Positions 15,756-21,825 of a DNA stretch of 29,297 nt are shown here, one piece after another. The notes beneath the pieces are model-generated. The model had not been told where the DNA came from. It was given only the letters and a program-made list of their open reading frames with translations, and searched no databases. Source of the DNA: a virus; IMG/VR virus record IMGVR_UViG_3300042293_000805, positions 1 through 29,297 of that record; one strand, 5' to 3'. The position numbers were made by a program, and so were the translations under genes. The first letter of the stretch is position 1, and every line of letters begins with the position of its first letter.

Positions 15756-17678
15756 ATGAGTTTACCAAATCTATATCAAGACTTTATTCACCTTTCGCGC
15801 TACTCACGATGGATTGAGAGCGAAAACCGCCGCGAGACATGGGAAGAAACCGTTAAGCGATACTTTGATTTTTTTGAGAATAAATTAAAGGAAAATAATA
15901 AGTTTATACTTTCCGGAAGTCTTCGCAAAGAATTAGAGACTGCAGTTTTAACTTTAGAAATCATGCCTTCAATGAGATCATTGATGACATCCGGTGAAGC
16001 TTTAGAGCGCGACAACACCGCCGGATATAATTGTTCTTATGTTGCTGTTAATAGAGTTCGGGCATTTGATGAGATTCTCTATATACTCATGTGTGGAACC
16101 GGCGTCGGATTCTCTGTCGAAAGACAATATGTTGAAAAGTTACCAACTATCGCAGAGGAATTCACAAACAGTGAGACCACTATTGTTGTTCAAGATAGCA
16201 AAGCTGGTTGGGCTAAAGCATATAGGGAGCTTGTATCTCTACTTATTGGTGGTCAAATTCCCAAGTGGGATGTCTCAAAGGTTCGTCCTTCTGGCGCCCG
16301 ACTCAAAACCTTTGGTGGGCGTGCTAGTGGCCCGGGGCCGCTTGAAGATCTCTTTAGATTTACTGTTGATACTTTTAAGAAAGGTGCAGGCCGCAAACTC
16401 ACTTCCCTTGAGTGTCACGATATCGTATGTAAAGTTGCAGAAGTTGTCGTGGTGGGAGGTGTGCGCCGATCCGCACTTATTTCTCTCAGCAATCTCACTG
16501 ATGAGAGAATGCGGGATGCCAAATCTGGAGCATGGTGGAATGAAAATCCGCAGCGTGCTCTTGCCAACAATTCCGTTGTCTACAAAGAAAAGCCAGACAT
16601 TGGTGTCTTTATGGAAGAATGGGTGTCTTTATATAAGAGCAAGAGTGGCGAACGTGGCATCTTTAATCGTGAAGCCTGCAAGAAAACCGTAGCAAAACTG
16701 GGTGATCGTAGAGACGCAACATACGAGTTTGGAACCAATCCTTGCTCGGAGATCATCCTACGCGACAGACAGTTCTGTAACCTCTCAGAAGTCATTGTAC
16801 GCGCTTCTGACACCGCTGAGGATCTTGCTCGTAAGGTTCGCTTAGCGACGATCCTAGGTACATTCCAAGCGTCTTTGACAGACTTCCCATACCTATCCAG
16901 TGAATGGAAGAAGAACTGTGAAGAAGAGGCATTGTTGGGTGTATCTCTAACTGGCATTCTTGACAATGAGAATATGGCAAATGATGTCATCAATCTGGAG
17001 AAGGGGTTGATCCAGCTCAGAGAACTAGCCATTAAGACAAACAAGGATTTTGCTAAGAAGCTTGGAATCAATCCAGCTGCAGCAATTACTTGTGTGAAAC
17101 CAAGTGGCACAGTCTCACAATTGGTCGATGCTGCTTCTGGTATTCATCCTCGTCACAGCGAATACTACATTCGTACTGTTCGAGCAGATCAGAAAGATCC
17201 TCTTTGCAATATGATGATCGATATGGGATTTCCGCACGAGAAGTGCGTGATGAAACCAGATTCGGTCATGGTGTTCTCATTCCCAACTAAGTCGCCAGAT
17301 GGATGTTTAACTCGTAATGATCTTTCTGCGCTTGATCATCTGAGTCTTTGGCTAACATATCAAAGATTCTGGTGTGAGCATAAACCAAGCATCACCGTAA
17401 CTGTTCGTGAGAACGAATGGATGGAAGTTGGTGCATGGGTGTATAAGCACTTCGATGAGATCAGTGGTATTTCTTTCTTACCACACAGCGATCATAGTTA
17501 TCGTCAAGCACCATATCAAGAATGTTCTAAAGAAGAGTTTGAAGCATTGACTGAGAAGATGCCCAAGAATGTGAATTGGTCAGATCTACACAAGTATGAG
17601 AAGGAAGACAAGACTACAGGAACTCAACAGTTTGCATGTAGTGGAGACAAGTGTGAGTTAGTAGATCTTACTAGTTAA
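15756..17678 (+). CDS. nrdJ: Class II (adenosylcobalamin-dependent) ribonucleotide reductase
   Basis: Reduces ribonucleotides to deoxyribonucleotides with a B12-derived radical, supplying dNTPs for phage replication. 640 residues, in the monomeric Lactobacillus leichmannii-type family (about 740). All key residues can be placed: redox pair C93 (AGYNCSYV) and C341, the N328-C330-E332 catalytic triad in NPCSEI (C330 and C341 are 11 apart, as in the reference enzyme), PSGTVSQLVDAASG binding loop, and C-terminal shuttle cysteines C628 and C633 (CSGDKC). The gene is visibly more GC-rich in its first half than its neighbours. Dependence on cobalamin implies the host makes or imports B12. Confidence 0.94.
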   Translation: MSLPNLYQDFIHLSRYSRWIESENRRETWEETVKRYFDFFENKLKENNKFILSGSLRKELETAVLTLEIMPSMRSLMTSGEALERDNTAGYNCSYVAVNRVRAFDEILYILMCGTGVGFSVERQYVEKLPTIAEEFTNSETTIVVQDSKAGWAKAYRELVSLLIGGQIPKWDVSKVRPSGARLKTFGGRASGPGPLEDLFRFTVDTFKKGAGRKLTSLECHDIVCKVAEVVVVGGVRRSALISLSNLTDERMRDAKSGAWWNENPQRALANNSVVYKEKPDIGVFMEEWVSLYKSKSGERGIFNREACKKTVAKLGDRRDATYEFGTNPCSEIILRDRQFCNLSEVIVRASDTAEDLARKVRLATILGTFQASLTDFPYLSSEWKKNCEEEALLGVSLTGILDNENMANDVINLEKGLIQLRELAIKTNKDFAKKLGINPAAAITCVKPSGTVSQLVDAASGIHPRHSEYYIRTVRADQKDPLCNMMIDMGFPHEKCVMKPDSVMVFSFPTKSPDGCLTRNDLSALDHLSLWLTYQRFWCEHKPSITVTVRENEWMEVGAWVYKHFDEISGISFLPHSDHSYRQAPYQECSKEEFEALTEKMPKNVNWSDLHKYEKEDKTTGTQQFACSGDKCELVDLTS

Positions 17679-17689
17679 TATCATAAAAG

Positions 17690-17702
17690 TGGCATAATGC
17701 CA
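17690..17702 (+). promoter_or_regulatory. Short perfect palindrome before the protease gene
   Basis: TGGCAT and ATGCCA flank a single A in the 40-nt gap between the RNR stop and the protease start. The gap also contains CATAAT within the palindrome and TATTAT at 17709-17714 as possible -10 boxes, but no convincing -35. It could be an operator for a repressor. This is a weak call based on symmetry alone. Confidence 0.25.
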
Positions 17703-17718
17703 TATACATATTATTGGT

Positions 17719-18489
17719 ATGAAGAGAGGAGTTTTAAATTCTCTTCGGATATTTCTTGTACTTGTCTTGCTTCAAGCATGTACACCAAACGTCACTACCG
17801 ATGCGCCTAGCGCACCCCCACCTAAGTGTGGGGAACTTGAACCAATAGCAGAAGCCCCGCAAGAGACACCATTATTCTTGCGGGGCTTTATGCTGTTGGA
17901 GGAAACTCAAGACCCAGCTATTGGATTCTTAGCAACCGATTCTGGAAACCTTATAGGTTCTGCTGTTCTCATTCATCCAAACATTGCAATTACCGCAGGG
18001 CATTGTTTAGATGGACAACAAGCAAAATGGTTCATTGCTGGCGGAATGTTAAACGAAGTGGAAAGTTTTGTTCTACACCCAATGTATAAAATTGGAGATG
18101 TATTAGTAATAGACGTTGGTTTAATTCTATTAAAGTATCCTTCTACAATTACTCCACTACAACTAGTACCTAAAACTTATACCTACACAAAATTGCAATC
18201 TATTTGTGCAATTGGTTATGGTGGTGGAGTCAAGAAGAAAAGCAATCCCGACACCTTTTCTTATTTTGGCACCACAATAGAAGAACCTTGGTCTTTTAAA
18301 ATGTTACCAATATTTGGTAGTGTGTGGTTTGGAGATTCTGGTGGTGCAATAGTAGATGAGAATGGATTACTAATTGGCATCATATCTTCTCTTTTAGTTT
18401 ATCGTGAACGCTTGTATGAAAATAATGTAATCAGACTTCCGGAATTGATTGATTGGATAGAAAAAACAGAGGAGATTATATGCAATTAA
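17719..18489 (+). CDS. Trypsin-like serine protease, secreted lipoprotein
   Basis: A 256-residue S1-family protease with a full triad: His95 in TAGHC, Asp132 in DVGLILL, Ser207 in GDSGGA. The N-terminus is a lipoprotein signal (KR, hydrophobic stretch, then LLQAC with lipidated Cys21). Thr rather than Asp follows Cys21, which favours outer-membrane sorting in enterobacterial-type systems. A Pro-rich linker (residues 22-45) precedes the protease domain. It should act in the periplasm or at the cell surface of the infected host rather than in the virion. It lies alone between nucleotide-metabolism genes and a RuvC-like gene. No clear Shine-Dalgarno precedes the ATG. The linker DNA carries a strong hairpin (see 17852-17888). 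Confidence 0.9.
   Translation: MKRGVLNSLRIFLVLVLLQACTPNVTTDAPSAPPPKCGELEPIAEAPQETPLFLRGFMLLEETQDPAIGFLATDSGNLIGSAVLIHPNIAITAGHCLDGQQAKWFIAGGMLNEVESFVLHPMYKIGDVLVIDVGLILLKYPSTITPLQLVPKTYTYTKLQSICAIGYGGGVKKKSNPDTFSYFGTTIEEPWSFKMLPIFGSVWFGDSGGAIVDENGLLIGIISSLLVYRERLYENNVIRLPELIDWIEKTEEIICN
17852..17888 (+). terminator. Terminator-like hairpin inside the protease coding region
   Basis: AAGCCCCGCAAGA (17852-17864) and TCTTGCGGGGCTT (17876-17888) are perfectly complementary over 13 bp with an 11-nt loop, and TTTAT overlaps the 3' side. A smaller hairpin, CCCCAC/GTGGGG (17816-17821 with 17828-17833), lies just upstream. It is shaped like a rho-independent terminator with a short U tract, but it sits in codons 45-57 of the protease. 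It could attenuate protease expression or end read-through transcripts from the RNR operon. Termination efficiency cannot be judged by eye. Confidence 0.5.
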
Positions 18490-18566
18490 ACAAAATACAG
18501 CGTGGATTAGTAGCTGCTTGTGGTTTTTTGATTGGAATCATTTTAGCCAGAATCATTGGAATATAA
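18480..18566 (+). CDS. 28-residue single-span membrane peptide
   Basis: A tiny ORF, ATG 18480 to TAA 18566, overlapping the last 10 bases of the protease gene. It has one of the best Shine-Dalgarno sites in the window (AGAGGAG about 6 nt before the ATG). The product has a basic N-terminus (MQLNKIQRG) and one hydrophobic segment of about 17 residues (LVAACGFLIGIILARIIG), fitting a membrane peptide. Its coupling to the secreted protease suggests a joint role, for example regulating the protease or affecting the host membrane. It does not match a family I know. Confidence 0.6.
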   Translation: MQLNKIQRGLVAACGFLIGIILARIIGI

Positions 18567-18581
18567 ACCTAACACATTACC

Positions 18582-18589
18582 CATAAATA
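18582..18589 (+). promoter_or_regulatory. T4-type late promoter (CATAAATA)
   Basis: CATAAATA five bases before the ATG (18595) of the RuvC-like gene. Transcription would start at or near the start codon, again giving almost no leader. Late expression of a Holliday junction enzyme fits its role in DNA packaging. Confidence 0.5.
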
Positions 18590-18594
18590 CCTGT

Positions 18595-19155
18595 ATGATA
18601 ATAGCAGGTGTAGATTACAGTTTAACTTCACCTAGCATTTGCATATACAACTCTGCATCTGGTAAATTTATATTTGAACATTGTATGATATATTTTCTTT
18701 CTGATGTAAAGAAAATGCATACTTTGTTTCTAGGAAATGTTCGCGGAGAACCTTTTGAGGATTATGATCACGAATGCAAAAGATACGACACAATTTCGGA
18801 TTGGGCGATGCAGTACCTAATAGGTTGCACGATGGTTGGCATAGAAGACTACGCTTACGCAGCCAAGGGCCGCGTGTTCCATATAGCGGAGAACACGGGT
18901 ATTCTCAAATACAAACTGTATCAACAAATGATACCAATAGAGACATTCCCACCAACAGTAGTGAAGAAGAACGCAACGGGCAAGGGGAACGCGGACAAGA
19001 CGAAGATGTACGAGTCTTTTGTATTAGAAACTGGCGTGATGCTGAAAGACATCGTTAGTCCCAATAAAAAAGATGTCGGAAACCCCGTTTCCGACATCGT
19101 AGACTCTTATTACATCTGCAAGAGCCTTTGGCAGAAGATTTCTGCCTCAAACTAG
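18595..19155 (+). CDS. RuvC-like Holliday junction resolvase (RNase H fold)
   Basis: A junction-resolving endonuclease, 186 residues. It has the RuvC/RNase H-fold acidic residues: D7 in IIAGVDYSLTSP, E84 in VGIEDYAYAAKG, and D167/D170 in VSDIVDSYYIC. The basic loop VVKKNATGKGNADK is also typical of RuvC relatives in phages. It probably trims branched replicating DNA before packaging, the job done by endonuclease VII (gp49) in T4. The start is ATG 18595; an in-frame TTG at 18556 would add 13 residues ahead of the conserved IIAGVDYS strand and overlaps the upstream peptide. Its last 30 codons contain a strong hairpin that reads as a terminator on the other strand. Confidence 0.88.
   Translation: MIIAGVDYSLTSPSICIYNSASGKFIFEHCMIYFLSDVKKMHTLFLGNVRGEPFEDYDHECKRYDTISDWAMQYLIGCTMVGIEDYAYAAKGRVFHIAENTGILKYKLYQQMIPIETFPPTVVKKNATGKGNADKTKMYESFVLETGVMLKDIVSPNKKDVGNPVSDIVDSYYICKSLWQKISASN
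19072..19098 (-). terminator. Rho-independent terminator for leftward transcription, inside the RuvC-like gene
   Basis: A perfect 12-bp stem (GATGTCGGAAAC, 19072-19083, with GTTTCCGACATC, 19087-19098) and a 3-nt loop. Read on the minus strand it is followed by TTTTTTATT, a textbook terminator. It encodes codons 160-168 of the RuvC-like protein, including the start of its catalytic VSDIVD motif. A second 7-bp hairpin (GGCAGAA/TTCTGCC, 19130-19146) lies just beyond. It should stop the leftward late operon that converges here. Confidence 0.8.
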
Positions 19156-19169
19156 TATGATTTGTTTAT

Positions 19170-19397
19170 TCAAACTGCGTAATGTATAAATACCTTACCA
19201 ACAGTTGAATTGGGATTGACCTTATCAGCTCCTCTCATTCGAGGATTTACCCAAAGTGTCGTGGCTGGATCACCTCCTTGTAATAGGGGTCCCCTTTGGA
19301 AAAGTTCACATTGAGGGTGCATCGGTAAAATCATTTTAGTCCTTTTTCGCATGATCCCTTTCTCTGTAATATCTCGTACCCGCGAGAGCAAACTCAT
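19170..19397 (-). CDS. Small hypothetical protein at the convergence point (uncertain)
   Basis: An ORF of 75 residues from ATG 19397, or 60 residues from ATG 19352, where AGAAAGGG makes a better Shine-Dalgarno. The C-terminal two thirds look protein-like and Pro/Gly-rich (QRGPLLQGGDPATTLWVNPR). The codons for QGGDPA contain the 16S-complementary sequence. Some codons (CGG, AGG, CCC) are unlike those used by neighbours. A near match to the late promoter (TATAAACA, 19424-19417) lies just upstream on this strand. No family is recognised. The same DNA could instead be a template for a plus-strand RNA. Confidence 0.45.
   Translation of the reverse strand: MSLLSRVRDITEKGIMRKRTKMILPMHPQCELFQRGPLLQGGDPATTLWVNPRMRGADKVNPNSTVGKVFIHYAV
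19185..19192 (+). promoter_or_regulatory. Orphan T4-type late promoter (exact TATAAATA)
   Basis: An exact late promoter octamer on the plus strand, 30 nt beyond the last rightward gene. No rightward coding gene follows it. A transcript would start near 19198, run antisense to the small leftward ORF, contain the 16S-like segment, and reach a hairpin plus T-tract at 19395-19420. Confidence 0.5.
19263..19279 (+). other. 17-base identity to the 3' end of bacterial 16S rRNA (anti-Shine-Dalgarno)
   Basis: The plus strand reads GGCTGGATCACCTCCTT, identical to the 3'-terminal segment of 16S rRNA in many bacteria, including the anti-Shine-Dalgarno CCTCC (E. coli differs by one base, GGTTGG). The identity does not extend upstream. 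Read on the minus strand it is a 17-base full complement of that end, an extreme Shine-Dalgarno inside the small ORF. Flanking CCAAAG (19251-19256) and CTTTGG (19294-19299) can pair to enclose it, and TCCTC/GAGGA (19230-19245) forms a small hairpin before it. Confidence 0.6.
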
Positions 19398-19420
19398 ACC
19401 GTCACTGGTATGTTTTTGTT
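19395..19420 (+). terminator. Possible rightward terminator (hairpin plus T-tract)
   Basis: CATACC (19395-19400) and GGTATG (19407-19412) form a 6-bp stem with a 6-nt loop, followed directly by TTTTTGTTT. The stem is short, so termination may be partial. It would end an RNA started at the orphan late promoter after about 215 nt and protect the leftward lysis-like genes from antisense transcription. Confidence 0.4.
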
Positions 19421-19707
19421 TATACTGGCTGATCTGGTTTTACTACTGGTTCATCTTTGTGTTGACCATCTTCACACAACAAAGGTCTGCGAACAAATTC
19501 TCTATATGCCCATAGTGCAGTTATAACTGCGATGGGAGCATACCACAAAACCCAACCATATGAAGCTTTTACTCCACCCGCTTGTGCGATCTGGTCTTTT
19601 AGTTGCATCATAACTACACTGTCGCCACTCATGTCTGGAACAATAGTTGGAGAAACATTACAACCAAATAGGAGTAATGATATGCCGATTAGTAAAATAA
19701 TTCTCAT
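19420..19707 (-). CDS. Lipoprotein with C-terminal membrane segment (spanin-like)
   Basis: A 95-residue protein. Lipobox LLFGC gives lipidated Cys16; Asn17 at +2 leaves outer-membrane sorting possible. A short periplasmic part (17-50) is followed by a membrane span at about 51-68 (GWVLWYAPIAVITALWAY), then a charged tail with REFVRR after the span. This lipoprotein-plus-TM order is that of unimolecular spanins such as T1 gp11, which fuse inner and outer membranes at lysis. The periplasmic part (about 34 residues) is shorter than expected for crossing the periplasm. It follows the holin-like gene by 9 nt. Spanin is a plausible but unproven call. Confidence 0.6.
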   Translation of the reverse strand: MRIILLIGISLLLFGCNVSPTIVPDMSGDSVVMMQLKDQIAQAGGVKASYGWVLWYAPIAVITALWAYREFVRRPLLCEDGQHKDEPVVKPDQPV

Positions 19708-19716
19708 GGATACTCC

Positions 19717-20154
19717 TTATGATTTGTTGGTTGCAGCAGCTGAACCGAAGTAGAAACCTACTATGCTCAGCAAGATTTGACGATTTTCAGATGCCCAGAG
19801 AAATCCATTAATTTCTACAAAGAACTTCTTACTGGTCTGTGGAAACAAACCAAACAATCCTTCTGGGCTGGTAGTGTCAACTTCTACGAAAGTTGGTACA
19901 CCAAAGAAGGGAAGAATAAAGGGTGCTGCAAAAGCACCAAACAGTATTGTAAGTACGATGATCTGACGAACAGCTTTGCCAGAATCAATTGATACTCTTG
20001 CAACTGCTTTGTCTTGATTATCTGTGGTTTGCTTGTTTGCTTGAATGAGCTGACTGAACATCTCTTTTTGGTCTTGACTCTTCTGAGCAAGAAAACGAAA
20101 AAGAAACCCAGTAGCACCACCAGCAATCATGCTAATCAATTCGGGTGAAAACAT
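19717..20154 (-). CDS. Holin-like protein with three membrane segments
   Basis: A 145-residue inner-membrane protein with hydrophobic segments at about 5-24 (ELISMIAGGATGFLFRFLAQ), 65-86 (IIVLTILFGAFAAPFILPFF) and 126-141 (QILLSIVGFYFGSAAA). A charged helical stretch (25-60, SQDQKEMFSQLIQANKQTT) lies between the first two. The start MFSPELISMIAGGATGF and the overall plan resemble the three-TM holin family described for gene transfer agents and found in T4-like aquatic phages. It has a good Shine-Dalgarno (GGAGG) and a CATAAATA late promoter upstream. Probably forms the lysis pore, but no endolysin gene is in the window to confirm a cassette. Confidence 0.6.
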   Translation of the reverse strand: MFSPELISMIAGGATGFLFRFLAQKSQDQKEMFSQLIQANKQTTDNQDKAVARVSIDSGKAVRQIIVLTILFGAFAAPFILPFFGVPTFVEVDTTSPEGLFGLFPQTSKKFFVEINGFLWASENRQILLSIVGFYFGSAAATNKS

Positions 20155-20172
20155 AATAACCTCCGTTGTAAG

Positions 20173-20180
20173 TATTTATG
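20173..20180 (-). promoter_or_regulatory. T4-type late promoter (CATAAATA)
   Basis: On the minus strand CATAAATA overlaps the stop codon (TAA) of the upstream KxDG gene and lies 18 nt before the holin-like ATG at 20154, with GGAGG between them. It would give the lysis-like pair its own late transcript. The placement over a stop codon mirrors the TATAAATA at 5970. Confidence 0.55.
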
Positions 20181-21825
20181 ACGTAGTAGCGCCAGGACCG
20201 AATCTTTTTGCGGCATTTTCTGTGTTCTTAGCTGGGAATCCACCAGGACCCTCTCGCACAAATTTGGCTTGAGTTTCTGATACTCCCGGTTTTCCCATAG
20301 AAGACACAAAGCCTTCATGTTCTTCTTCTGCGTGAGTTTTTAAGCCTGGAAACTGATCGGAGTGTGTTTTAAACTGATCTAGTATTGCATGTTTGGCATT
20401 ATTGATATGTGCATGTGCTTGAAATAAACCACCAATAGATGATCCGTGTTGATCTATTGTAGAATGAAATGAATCTGTCATTGTTTTCTTGGTTTTGTCA
20501 GACAATCCTTTTTGTGAGGATTTTGCCATATGAACAGGAATGAACTCTCTCAACCCTTGAGTTGTTCGTTCTCCGGTTGTTCTTGCTGCATGATTTGAAT
20601 ACTCCTGAACCATTCTATGGAACTTTGTATCACTTGGTAAAGTCTTTGCAAACTTTGCTATATCTTTATTTGCTAGAATTTTCTTTGCAGCAGCGATAGA
20701 TGAAGAAACAGTTTTATGTAATTTTGGATGAAGACCTAATTTGGTCTGTTTGGTAATTGCCAAATCGGGAATCCAAGCACCAGAGACTTTCAATCCAGAC
20801 GTATCTGGATGACTAGAAACTTTACGAAGATTTAAGCCATCTGTTGTATATTCTGAGTGTGGAGCAAATCCAAATGATGCGTCAGCTGGTGCATGATAAT
20901 GAATGGCATTTGGTTGTATTCTGCCAGGATGAGCTTGAGTAAACATCAAATCGCCCTGGATGGCTCTTCCCGGTTTTATCGAAGATCTTCTGGTAAAGTC
21001 TAGAGCTGGAATTAGTTCTTTGATTAGATGGGCTTTTCCAGTTGCATGAATTTGTTCCGGAGTAGTATATTCAGCAGCTCCTGACTTATATGCCACAGCT
21101 GCAGTTCCATCCTTATGTCGTTTAAGAACAATACTCATACCACCATCTGCTTTTAACGACATCTTATGGTTAGGTGTTGATGCTCCGGTGCTAAAACGTC
21201 TGTGGACAGCTTCTAGGTGCTTTATAGCGTGATCTGGAGCACCATAGTAGAGAAAGTCACCAAGATGCGTCATATGTCCTGTAGTCTCTACAACGCGACC
21301 TTTTGCTTCTGCTAGCAGTTCTTCAAACATGCGTCTTCGTCTAGGACCAGATTTCTTATACTTTGCTGCCGATTTGGGAGACACCACAACATTCCCAGCA
21401 TTCTCTGGTTCAGCATCCAAGTTACTAATATTACTCACACCAGCCAATCCACCACCACCCACTGACATGCCATCTTCGAAGATGTATGACACATTATCAA
21501 GAAACTGTTGACCATTCCCACCAAACGATTCTACTTCTTCTGCTAGTGCATTAAGAGCTGCGGTGGGATTTGTTACAGTATAGCGAACAACCGGATCAGC
21601 TGATGTTAACAGAGCACGTTTTAGTATGACAACTAATCTATTAAAAGCACTACCAGCTGTTCTCTCTCGAACAGTTTCATAGTCTTTTGGTTCCTTTAGA
21701 AATTTACCACGAGCATCAATGATTCCTACTCTGTAAATATCCATCTGATTGAATGGTTTTGCCAGTTGTGACAAGAATTCCCAGACGGTGAAACTAGTTA
21801 CGATTTCGGAAAAAGATAGATTCAT
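20176..21825 (-). CDS. KxDG ligase-like/DUF6267-like virion protein fused to an N-terminal phage domain
   Basis: A 549-residue protein with two parts. Residues about 10-110 (FTVWEFLSQLAKPFNQMDIY, then RVGIIDARGKFLKEPKDYE) resemble a small domain I recall as a separate protein in other T4-like phages. From about 165 there is MFEELLAEAKG, like a capsid-targeting peptide, then a domain with GHMTHLGDFLYYG, MSLKADGGMSIVL (K225-A-D227-G228) and GRAIQGDLMFT (about 287-296). KxDG and a later acidic motif are the layout of covalent nucleotidyltransferases (DNA/RNA ligases), and the pattern matches what I recall as DUF6267. It could be a packaged ligase-like enzyme, or an inactive fold kept for structure; a complete ligase motif set is not visible. 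Confidence 0.7.
   Translation of the reverse strand: MNLSFSEIVTSFTVWEFLSQLAKPFNQMDIYRVGIIDARGKFLKEPKDYETVRERTAGSAFNRLVVILKRALLTSADPVVRYTVTNPTAALNALAEEVESFGGNGQQFLDNVSYIFEDGMSVGGGGLAGVSNISNLDAEPENAGNVVVSPKSAAKYKKSGPRRRRMFEELLAEAKGRVVETTGHMTHLGDFLYYGAPDHAIKHLEAVHRRFSTGASTPNHKMSLKADGGMSIVLKRHKDGTAAVAYKSGAAEYTTPEQIHATGKAHLIKELIPALDFTRRSSIKPGRAIQGDLMFTQAHPGRIQPNAIHYHAPADASFGFAPHSEYTTDGLNLRKVSSHPDTSGLKVSGAWIPDLAITKQTKLGLHPKLHKTVSSSIAAAKKILANKDIAKFAKTLPSDTKFHRMVQEYSNHAARTTGERTTQGLREFIPVHMAKSSQKGLSDKTKKTMTDSFHSTIDQHGSSIGGLFQAHAHINNAKHAILDQFKTHSDQFPGLKTHAEEEHEGFVSSMGKPGVSETQAKFVREGPGGFPAKNTENAAKRFGPGATTS

Noticed and set aside
16580-17110. 176-residue minus-strand ORF opposite the RNR
   Set aside because: It lies wholly inside a gene with all RNR catalytic residues in place. 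It is a shadow of the GC-richer codons.
19284-19294. AGGGGTCCCCT palindrome near the 16S-like segment
   Set aside because: The arms leave a 1-nt loop, so it cannot form a normal hairpin, and it is too short to be a credible operator alone.
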